DNA of 64,000 nucleotides from Rotaria macrura (taxonomy: Eukaryota > Rotifera > Eurotatoria > Philodinida > Philodinidae). The translations under genes were made by a program, and so were the position numbers. Under the pieces are notes generated by a model. That model made no database searches. It worked only from the letters and a program-made list of their open reading frames with translations, and had not been told where the DNA came from. Location of the stretch: the NCBI GenBank assembly GCA_900239685.1, contig OENT01000192.1, forward strand, positions 62,001-126,000. The letters are read 5' to 3'. Shown here piece by piece: positions 49,649 to 59,428 of the stretch; positions within the stretch are counted from its first letter, which is position 1, and each line of letters begins with the position of its first letter.

Positions 49649-51841
49649 ATGAAAGAAAATCTTGTAGAACAACAAATAGTAAAAATGAATAAAAACTCCG
49701 AATTTACTTCAGGTTGGCAAAAGAAATTAATACGACATCGTAAACAGATACAAATTGACAAGTATTTTCAATTATAGATATTGAAGATAGACCTCCAATG
49801 ATAGCTCAACTTGCAAGTTTACAGAGACTGAAAGAGGTAAAATTTCTTTAAAATCATCAAAATAAAAACTTGGTAAACTTCTCTTTTATTTCTCAGGTTG
49901 GTTGGTATTGGGGTCCATTAAGTTGGATTGAAGCTGAACGATTACTGAAAAATAAACAAGATTATTCATTCATAGTTCGAGATAGTAGTCATCGACATTA
50001 TTTTTTAGCAATAACGTTCAAGTCGCAAGGCAATATTCATCATACTCGCATAGAACATAGCAACAGTTAGTTCTCGTTTTCTTTTCATTTCCTAGGGATT
50101 TCTTTTTCGTGAGCAATTTACATTTCTGTGAAATTTTAGATTCATTTAGTTTTTATCATGGAAATTCAAAATCCCAGTGTACATCACCTGATATTGTGGA
50201 ATTCATTGAAAATACAATTGAACATTCAAAATCGGGTCAATTCATGTTTTTTATTCGGTCAAATATACCCGGTATATGAAAAAGAGAAACAAATTTTCTA
50301 ATGTCATATGCTCGTTGGGGGACACTAGAGGTTTTCTCATTAATTACTATCTAAACAGAGTGCATACATTGACGAGATGTAAATGCAACAAGACAAGACA
50401 GAACGACTAGTTTCATTTGTTAATACTTATTCGATGTCACGAATCAAAAATAAGATTCGTATATTTCGAAATCGAATACGATTGCAAATGGGAGAAATAC
50501 AAAATTTGTAAAGGAAACAAGAAAAACCACTCAAACTAATTTTTATACGTATTGCAAATTTTGTTAATACACAAATCTGATTTGAGATAAAATCTGTAAT
50601 CATATTTGACAAGGAAACATTCGTCAGGGGCAAATCCATTTCTGCTTGAGACTGATCGGAATGTACGTTCATAAAGAAGTCTCGTTATATGTTCCTGTTT
50701 GTTTCCAATCTTAGCTCGTAGTCTTACTCGATTTTCGATCAATGAAAATTACGTAGAGCCTTGATAATCGAATGGGATTCATATGCATACTCGTTGCTAC
50801 CATGGGAAATTCTCAATAGTTTGAGTTATTAGAAATGCATCTGAATCAAGAGACATATCCGTTGATTGAAGAGAAGATCATCTAGATTTTTAAAATATAT
50901 GCTAAGATATAACCGTTTATTGACTATGTCACCATCCACGATATGATGGATTTGTTCTGCGTTAAACTAAACGAGAGTTTTAATGAAACAATTCGATCAT
51001 TTTCATTTGAAAAAAAGCGTTGGATCGATGAAAGAACAATTCAAACAATATATCCACAACGATATTCTCGATGATGAGTTGAGAATCACGAGATAGAAAA
51101 GAGACTTCTTTGAGAGAGTAATTGATCGTGATCACCATTAGTTTACATGGGTGATAGAGTTTATATTCATGCATCGTGGTGTGTTTCTTTATAAACAAAG
51201 CCGGCAAGCTAGTTTTGTCCAAGGTTTTCTGGCGTACTTTTAAGGATCGAATGGAAACTATATTGTTTTATAGAAGCTATAAACTGTTTAGGTTTCTTTA
51301 TTTCCAATCTCGTATGCTTTCAAACAAAAAAGGAGATCTAGCAGAGATGATTTGAAAGAAGAATCATTTCTTTTTATATATAAATTCACTAAGAGCCATG
51401 AAAAGTCAAACAAATTAGTATGTTTCTCATACAAGCGCAAAAGAATATGTATATTTATATCACAAATAAGTAACTAATCTAGAAGAAAAGATTTTCACGT
51501 TTGAAAGAAAATAACTTTGATCAGAAGTTGAATATCCGTTTCATATTTTCTTGTTATCGGATTGAAGTGATATTTTTAAATATGTAAATGACTCGATTTT
51601 ATCGAAATTCGTACGCTTTTCTTTAGGTCAACCAATGACACCTGTTCGACTTCTATATCCAGTATCACGTCTTGCATATATGTCATCATTGAAGCACATA
51701 GCCCGGTTCGTAATACATCAACACATAAGTCGCGATCGCATCGATGATCTCGATCTTCCACGACGATTGAAATCATTTTTAAAGGAAGCTCAGATCTACA
51801 CCGAAAATATTCCATCATCAGACGATGCATCGGAAACTTGA
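49649..51841 (+). CDS. SOCS6: SH2 and SOCS-box protein, SOCS6/7-like
   Basis: Five exons (49649-49739, 49778-49836, 49897-50065, 50140-50271, 51627-51841) give 221 aa. The SH2 domain begins at about 51 (VGWYWGPLSWIEAERLL) and contains the phosphotyrosine-binding FIVRDSS with Arg77, then FLAITFKSQGNIHHTRIEHSN. The wording is closest to SOCS6/SOCS7. The SOCS box follows PVRLLYPVSRL: SLKHIARFVI, then IDDLDLPRRLKSFL. Proteins of this type bind phosphotyrosine targets and bring them to Elongin B/C-Cullin5. Two oddities: the N-terminal part is about 50 aa, whereas vertebrate SOCS6/7 have several hundred, and the BC-box Cys (SLQYLCRFVI in SOCS6) is Ala. The first intron is only 38 nt, and intron 4 is 1355 nt. 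An upstream exon carrying a longer N-terminus cannot be excluded. Confidence 0.8.
50272..51626 (+). other. 1.4-kb last intron of the SOCS-like gene
   Basis: The donor G|GTATATG and acceptor TTTCTTTAG restore PGQPMTPVRLLYPVSR. Frames inside (50427-50742 and 50980-51222, minus) have no recognised homology. Confidence 0.45.
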
Positions 51842-52644
51842 CATCGTTTTCTTGTTCTTGTTTACGATATTAAAAAAAAACCTCAATCTTCTTTACACTC
51901 AGTGCCTTATTTCATGGAGAAAGAAACAGCAAAAATCAAATAACATTTTAACAGTGTTTTGTTTTGTTTTGTTTTTCAATTTTGTGTAATTTATCGAGAA
52001 AATTTCTGGATGTATTTTTTTTGATAATGTGAATATAATATAAAGAAGAAATACAAATTTTCTTTTGAACATTACGCATTTCCTTTTAATGCTCCCAATT
52101 ATCTGTTTTATCTCACATGGTATACTGATGCAGCAGAAAGACTATTTTGTCTTATAACTAAAATACTTTCATGAACAAATACCAATCCTATTGAATTAAA
52201 ACTTCTTACATGAAAAACAATCATATTGATTTAAGGAATCTCTAGATTTCTTAATTAGTAACACTACTTTTCAGTAGTTTTATGTTTCAAAATAATCGCT
52301 CTGGAAAACAAAAATTTAAGCCACTAAAATAAATTATCAATGATTACGTAAGGATTTGTTTTCTTTTAATATCCACGGATGATATGACCCCTATTTTTAT
52401 ATAGTAATTAGTTGACTTTTATGTTTGATCAATTAAAAATTTTAGATTTACTTTCATGTGTGTTTTGGTATTTGACAACGATTTATACTGTATAGTATCT
52501 TTTGTTTTCTTTGTTTGTTAAACCATAAACGTTTATCTTCACCACGAAGGACAAGATCGTTTTATAGACAACTATATGTATGTTTTCTAGATAGAAACAA
52601 GTAATAAACAAAAAATAGTGTTCACTATTAATTTAATTCGAACA
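51842..52644. other. region between the SOCS-like gene and ITPA
   Basis: An 800-nt region holding the SOCS-like 3' UTR and the ITPA promoter. ATATAAAG near 52037 is a possible non-canonical poly(A) signal. Nothing else stands out. Confidence 0.35.
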
Positions 52645-54650
52645 ATGTTCGTCACATTTGTGACAGGAAATAAGAATAAATTAGCGGAAGTTCAAGCGAT
52701 ATTGGCCGATGTATTACCAAACCTAAGATCACAAGATCTTGATTGTAAGTATTTGATTAATAATGCGAATCCCAAAGTGAATAGATAGCTATTGATTCGA
52801 GACTACGTGCATTTGTGTGTAAGCAAAAGAGCTATGAATATTCTGATTAGACTTGATGGCATTAAATTATATGCTCAAGGGAGACTATATATCGAACGCA
52901 GCATTTACTTTCATGAATGATATGCGAAGAGAAAAATGATTATCGACTTGAAACTTAACTGATAATACGATGTTATTTAAGAGATCTGTTCTAGGTAAAA
53001 CTTGTCGAACCTTTTATTTATTGATTTCGATTTCAAAAGAAAAATATCGAATTTCTTTCGTGTAAAATAGTTAGAATACATGAAGCACGTGCTATTATTC
53101 CAGCTCTATTTCACTTGGAAAGTAATGAAACATTCACAAGATGTCACTCTTTTGTCGAAGTTCATTTAGACGTTCATTTATTTAGCTACTATGTGGAGTA
53201 TAACTATCATGTTAATATAGCCCTAGCTTAAATAGTTTCCATGAAAATATGGTTTCTCCGTGTAATCATAAGCAAAGAGCGGAGACTGTTTTCAAAATAT
53301 ATATGTCTCGATAAGGTTTATACAATATAGGTAAGTTCGACTCAAAAATGATTGATTTGTACTTGAAATTTTATCGTATAATAACTATCAATAAATCTTG
53401 TGTACCTACATATGTTGTGATTAATGCAAAATGGAAATTATTTAATAAAGATCATGCTAGAACCTTTTAAATTCGATTATTACAATATTTGATGTTTCAT
53501 AGTAGAATATATTGAATGTTTTTCGCACGTATATCCAGCAATCATTTTTTGATCTCGTTGAATTTGTCATGAAACATTTTTCAGTGAGACGAACTGTTTT
53601 GCATCGTACGTGTTATGTTATAAAATTGCACACATATTACGAAAAGATTTGAAAGTCATGTTTTCCTATTGCACTCAGCTTTGAAGCAGTACATATTTTC
53701 TACTATGATCCAATAAGTAATTTTACACAAGAAGAAAAAAAGTCTAAGTACATATGATTTGATCAATTTTCATATATTTTTTCTTAATCGATTACAACAA
53801 TTCCGATTCAAATCGGATCTATCTTTGAAAAGTGCTAAATACAAGAGCGTCACTAGTTACCTTAATTTTGATTGTAAAATAAAATGCTAGTAACCTTGAT
53901 ACCTATTTGTTAAAGAATCTGACATAAGTAAAAATCACAGTTATCATGACTTTGCGTGCATGTAAAAAAAGGTCATATGTTAATATTTCGATCTTTCATT
54001 GATTTTTGTAGCTTCTATGCCCTCCCGAGTTCATAGAGATATTCAAAAATAAGACAGAATCGATTTTTATTTAATAAAAATAAAAATAAAAACTTGACAT
54101 GAAAAATTTCCTTCAATAATTCATTGATGAATAAATATGAATGATAATTTGTTTTTTCCATTCTACAGTACCCGAATATCAAGGTGAACCTGAAGATATA
54201 ACTAAAGCAAAGGCAATATTAGCTGCTCAACGTGTTAATGGTCCTGTTTTGGTTGAAGATACTTCCCTGTGTTTTAACGCTTTACATGATCTTCCAGGGC
54301 CGTACATTAAATGGTTTCTAGATAAGATAGGTCATGATGGCTTGAATAAATTACTCGCACCCTATGATGATAAAACAGCTTATGCGCAATGCGTATTTGC
54401 ATTTTGTGCTGGACCATCGCATGAACCAATCACATTTACAGGCCGATGTCCAGGACGTATTGTTCCAGCTCGTGGACCGAACACATTTGGATGGGATCCA
54501 ATATTTCAACCAGATAATGAACAAGGACAACCAGGTGATCAAACGTTCGCTGAAATGGACAAAACAATTAAGAATAAAATAAGTCACCGAAGTCGATCGT
54601 TACAATTGGTTAAAGATTATTTTGGTAAACACCCTCAATATAAATTGTAA
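52645..54650 (+). CDS. ITPA: inosine triphosphate pyrophosphatase
   Basis: Two exons (52645-52744, 54169-54650) give 193 aa, nearly the human length of 194. The protein follows human ITPA almost end to end: [82 protein letters not shown]. The TGNKNKL loop and the EDTSLCF and SHR motifs bind nucleotide and magnesium in the HAM1/ITPase family. The enzyme hydrolyses ITP, dITP and XTP to monophosphates in the cytosol, cleansing nucleotide pools of deaminated purines. The N-terminus is a few residues shorter than the human one. The only intron (1424 nt) is unusually long for this window and splits DL|PEYQ. AATAAA signals occur at 54711 and 54719. Confidence 0.93.
52745..54168 (+). other. 1.4-kb intron of ITPA
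   Basis: Donor T|GTAAGT, acceptor TTCTACAG. The interior is AT-rich with no exon, repeat or RNA gene recognised. Confidence 0.45.
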
Positions 54651-54710
54651 TGATATTCTGATGTCTTTTTATGAAAATGTTTTCGTTGCATATACAAAAA
54701 AACAAAAAGA

Positions 54711-54724
54711 AATAAAGAAATAAA
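54711..54724 (+). terminator. polyadenylation signals of ITPA
   Basis: Two AATAAA hexamers sit 60-74 nt downstream of the ITPA stop codon. Confidence 0.55.
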
Positions 54725-54919
54725 ACATTGCCGCATATTCTATTCATGCTAAATGACTATTTGATCGATTGGTCACAAACGATACAAGGCAAGATCTTGT
54801 TGTATCGAAGCCTAGAAACGTTGTAGAAATGCTGATTTGAAAAAAAATGATATATATCGCAATATAAATATAAAGTGGTGGGTGAAAGAAAAAAAAATTG
54901 CACTTGACATCTTTGACAG

Positions 54920-54927
54920 TATAAAAT
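54920..54927 (+). promoter_or_regulatory. TATA box of the first serine protease gene
   Basis: TATAAAAT lies 87 nt before the start codon, which would place initiation about 30 nt downstream and leave a 5' leader of about 55 nt. The spacing is right for a TATA-driven, strongly expressed secretory gene. Confidence 0.4.
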
Positions 54928-55006
54928 CCTTAAAGCGATCGGATATTTATATCATCAGAGTAAATAACATCCTTTGTTTTGCATTATGAAATAGACATCC
55001 ACAAAT

Positions 55007-56073
55007 ATGATTCATAAAAAAGAATATTTCCTATTATATATTTTGCTTTTAATTCATTCGTGTTTATCTTCATGTGTGCCATCACCGAAACAGTGTGGAT
55101 GTTCACACGTGAAGCCTATTTTTTCTGAATCAAAAATTGTCGGAGGTTATACGGCTGTAAATCATTCATGGCCATGGATTGGTAAGCATTCATATTTGAT
55201 AATATGTGAGATATTTACATGAAATATAATAGTAAGTCTTCGTCGATTGGCTGAAAATGAATCAACAACAAGTCCTGGCTCTAGATTTTGTGGTGGATCT
55301 TTAATTAATAACAAATACATCTTAACAGCTGCGCATTGCTTTCGTTATTTTCAACTTTCAAACATAGATAAATATTTTGCTGTTCTTGGTGCTCTATATA
55401 AAAATGATACTAATCCAGTTCGTTTTACGTTCGCATCTGTTATTGTGCATGATCAATTCAATGAGAAAACTTATGAAAACGATATTACTCTATTAGAATT
55501 GCAGCAAGAAGTTGATTTTACTGATCCCAATCTTGGATTTATATGCTTTCCACCAGCTGATGTCTTAACATATCCAAACGAATCAATGAACGGTACTGCA
55601 ATAGGTTGGGGACATTTAAAACAAAGTGGTGTCTCATCTTATACTCTTCAACAAGTAGAATTACCTGTTATATCAGACTCAAATGAGTATTGTCATAAAG
55701 TTTTGCATAATGATTCAATGCAATTTTGTGCAGGTTTTATAGAAGGCGGGAAAGATACATGTCAAGGTGACAGGTACTAAATCAATATTTAGCAGACTGT
55801 TCTTTTTTAACATTTATTCAACATTATAGTGGCGGACCTTTCATGATTTATGATGCAGACAGTGATACATGGCGTATTGCTGGAATAACATCATTCGGCC
55901 ATGGATGTGCAGTACCAAAATATCCCGGTGCCTACACTCGTGTGAGCACGTTCATGGATTGGATTAATGATCACATGAACAATACATCTGTAGAATCTCG
56001 AGCATCTATACTTTTAACGTCACATGTGATGCTGTCATTTTTATCTTGTACATTTGCTTTCATACGAATGTAA
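55007..56073 (+). CDS. secreted trypsin-like serine protease (S1)
   Basis: Three exons (55007-55181, 55233-55773, 55830-56073) give 319 aa. An N-terminal signal peptide (YFLLYILLLIHSCLSS) is followed by a short pro-region and the activation site at SK|IVGG (44-47). The triad is complete: His93 in LTAAHC, Asp142 in ENDITLL, Ser239 in GDSGGP. Asp233, six residues before the serine, corresponds to trypsin Asp189, so cleavage after Arg/Lys is expected. Conserved WPWI, CGGSL and YPGAYTRV confirm the S1A fold. After the protease domain a hydrophobic end (about 299-315, LLTSHVMLSFLSCTFAF) suggests a GPI or transmembrane anchor. A related protease gene lies 1.6 kb downstream in the same orientation. 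The substrate is unknown. Confidence 0.88.
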
Positions 56074-57653
56074 TTTTTGTAAGTTTGTTTTAAAAGCAAA
56101 CAACTTTTACTCTTCATATTTTTTTCTAATTATATAAATGAAAAACTTTGATCTCTATCCAATGATGACAGTTAAATTCAATCGGATTCATTAGAGAAGC
56201 TTGTCGATAAGATCGAGAAATATCTTTAAAACTTTCGTAACTATCAATACTGAGTACTTGCTCAAGATTTGCATATTTTTCGAATGTTCGTTCAATAATC
56301 AATCGTCGGAAAGTACAATACCGTGATTCGTCTACTGTACCATCATGTCGTTCAATTCTATCCTTATTTGTGATGCTTTAAAGTGATAGAATAAAACTTG
56401 ATGAACGCTAGACTCGGAATTGGACGATCGATCAACAATATATCACAGACACAACGCAGAAAAACCTCTATGATGTCAGAAGACTGAAACGAAGTCTTCT
56501 GAAATGTACTTTAAACTGAATCATTCTTCTTCTTCGTGGATTCGTATCAATATTTGAATAACATAGCTAAAATCAAATTTACAAATCTGTTTTATGGGGG
56601 GACGTCTAGAGGATTTTTTTCAGTACATCGATGAGTTTATCTTGCCACCTTTTCAAATGTACTCTATAATACCTTTATCTTAGCAAATTATGAAAATTTT
56701 CCCCTGTGCTAGCAAATCGTTTATTTGATTGCGTTACAAATTATTATTCATATATAAATTTACAATTATTCATTATGCACTCTATTTATTTCTGACTCCT
56801 ACGAAAAAAAAATGCACCTTTTTCTTACTTGATACTGTCGTTAAGTTTTAATAGAACGACATTAGTTTTATTTTATTAAAAAGAGATGGCCTCCAGTGCT
56901 TTGCATTATTTATTTTAAAAAGTCAATCGATATTGTTTATTGATTCAGTACAACTGAATAAGAAGCACTGCTTGATCCACTATTAATCCTAGCAAAACAA
57001 AGATCAACTGAAAGTGAACCACTGCACCGTCCTTTTTTTTTCGTACGAAACTAAATCGTATTTTAATACAATCATCTATTGAGAAGTATATGTTGAGCTA
57101 CGTGCACTTATTAATATTACAGTTTATTTAGCATAATTGGGTGCATAGTAGAGTCGCTATGAAAAGCGAAGTAGAAAAATCGAAAATTGAAGCACTACGC
57201 AAATATCATTTTTCTATTGAATGTTACCAACTAATACGTTTTTCTTTCTCTGACTAAAGAACGTTGTTTTTTGTGTACAGCAAGGCCAATGAAAAACTCA
57301 GTTGTGTAAGATCAATACAAGACGTACACAAACGTTCTTAAAAATGAGTGATTCAACTAATGCAAGCGATTCTTCATCTTAAGCAAGTGCAGAACTTGCA
57401 AAAAGAATGCAAAAAAAAAGTGAAAAAAAACGTCTGCACCTTTTTTCTTTTCTTTTCTTTCTATCGCAGTATCAAAGAATAAAATAACAGTACACAGGAA
57501 AAAAAAGCAACATCGACGTAACCTAGAATGGATTTTGATTTTTTCTTCTCTTCACATTTACGAATGTGTCACTAGAAACAACGTATCAGCTGACAAGTAG
57601 AATTGATGTTAAAGTAAAGAAACGATGAGTGGTAAAAGGCATTAATTTTCATC
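56074..57653. other. region between the two proteases
   Basis: It contains a coding-like minus-strand block at about 56126-56600 (separate entry), then AT-rich DNA and CT-rich runs (57428-57470). No other gene is supported. Confidence 0.35.
56126..56375 (-). pseudogene. orphan coding-like exon, unknown family
   Basis: On the minus strand, after a weak acceptor (CTTTAAAG), 82 codons stay open to a TAG, with ordinary coding composition (DGTVDESRYCTFRRLIIER; YANLEQVLSIDSYESF). Just upstream, in other frames, are more protein-like stretches (VFLRCVCDILLIDRP; NPRRRRMIQFKVHF). They lack clear splice sites joining them. This is either a decayed gene or one with joins I cannot see. The family is unrecognised. 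Confidence 0.3.
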
Positions 57654-58956
57654 ATGTTCAATAGTGTATATCTATATTATATCGTGCAATTCGCTTGTAC
57701 TATTACATTTGCTCAAGATGACAGTAAATCTAAACCACAACAGTATCAAAGTTTTTTCAATAGACCACAAACTTACTATCAACAGTATCCGATGACAAAT
57801 ATCGAGAGTCAACAATGGTATTATTCATCAAATCAAAAACCATCAGCTTATTCATGGTATTGGACCAATAAAGATATACCATCGTCTAATTTTCATAAAG
57901 ATTCATTATCTAATGAGCGCATAGATCCATTGAGAAATGGAGCTTGTGGAAGAAGTCAAATAAGCATTCGATTTTCACGTATCATGGGTGGACAAGATGC
58001 TGTACCACATTCATATCCATGGATGGCTTCATTGACAAAACGTTCATTAAATAATATGCATTTATGTGGTGGAGTTCTTCTTACGTTGCGTCATGTTCTT
58101 ACAGCTGCACATTGTATGGAAGATTTTGAAGGAGTCGATGATGTCAATGTCATAGCTGGTACTCATTATATTACTGATAAGAGAAATCCTGCATCAGTCA
58201 TAGCGATTACCATTCATCCTCAATACGATCCAGATACATTTGCCAATGATCTTGCTATTGTAACACTTCGTTCACAATTACCAGACAATGATCCACGTAT
58301 TACTACCATATGTTTACCACCTGATGACATTCCAGGTAAAAATTATCCACCAACGAAAAAGTCCGGTGTTGCTATTGGCTGGGGATCGACTGAATTCGGT
58401 GGTAATCCATCGACAACATTGAAACAAGTTCTTTTACCTATTCTCGATTCAACCAAATGGCCATGCAATATCTATATTACTTATCTTCCAGGACAACTCT
58501 GTGCAGGAGAACTTCGAGGTGGTCTAGATACATGCCAAGCGGATTCAGGTTTTTTGATCGCAACATGTTCTTTTCTCTAGTAATTGATTTTCGTTTTTAC
58601 TTTTATAAATATTCATTTCAGGTGGCCCATTAATGATAGAAACTTCAGATAGTCGTTGGGAAATTGTTGGTATAACATCATTCGGTAAATCATGGTAAGA
58701 TGTATGATGAAAGAAATAAACTTAGATGTACACAATAATATTGGTCTATTCTTATTTTAGTGGTAAGCCGAACACACCAGGAATTTATACACGCGTAGGT
58801 ACATATAATAGCTTTATTCGGTCAATTATTGGTCTCTCAAACCGTAGTCCATATTATTCATCGTCTTCTCAATTGTGTTCCATGAATATATTTTCATTCT
58901 GTGTTCTTTTATTGATAGTATTATTTTATTTTTATGAAAAAAACGAATATTTTTAG
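57654..58956 (+). CDS. membrane-anchored trypsin-like serine protease (S1) with Q/Y-rich pro-region
   Basis: Three exons (57654-58548, 58622-58694, 58761-58956) give 387 aa. A signal peptide (residues 1-20) is followed by an 80-residue Gln/Tyr/Ser-rich pro-region with a lone Cys98 that may stay disulfide-linked after activation at SR|IMGG (110-113). His153 (LTAAHC), Asp199 (ANDLAIV) and Ser298 complete the triad; Asp292 predicts trypsin-like specificity. The serine motif reads CQADSGGP instead of CQGDSGGP, so the oxyanion-hole Gly193 is Ala296. A C-terminal hydrophobic segment (IFSFCVLLLIVLFYFY) with a charged end (EKNEYF) fits a type I membrane anchor. The catalytic domain resembles the upstream protease, and both genes are split near the active-site serine, suggesting ancient tandem duplication. 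Their first-exon structures differ. Confidence 0.87.
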
Positions 58957-59428
58957 TTTCTTTTGTACAGCGTGATCAGAAGGTGTTTTTCGTTCTGTTT
59001 CTTTTTTTCTTCATTTTATTGAAATTGATGAAGGTTTATACATATACATGAGTGTATAACATTGGTTCTGTTCGTTTTCTTTTTTCGTCATCATTTGCAT
59101 TATGACGCAGATGTGCTAGGCCTACGGGTATGTGTATGTTTCTCTCTTTGGTTTATTGATAGAGAAAAGAGATCATTTAGCAACAAATCATCATAAAAAA
59201 ATGAATATGACGAAGATTTCAGGGTCCTTACATGCTTTACATGTGTTTATATAGGTGTATATTTGATGTACAAATGTGAAGCAATGACACCGAATGAAAT
59301 GGACATTGAACAAAAAAAAAATAAATATATAATATGTATACATATTTCATTGTTTGTTCAAACAGTATAACGATTATCAGCATACTAGAAAAGAAAATTA
59401 TTATCAATAGAATGGATATAACAATAAT
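58957..59428. other. convergent 3' ends of protease and repeat-protein genes
   Basis: A 470-nt stretch holding both 3' UTRs. AATAAA at 59320 may serve the protease. Nothing else is recognised. Confidence 0.35.
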
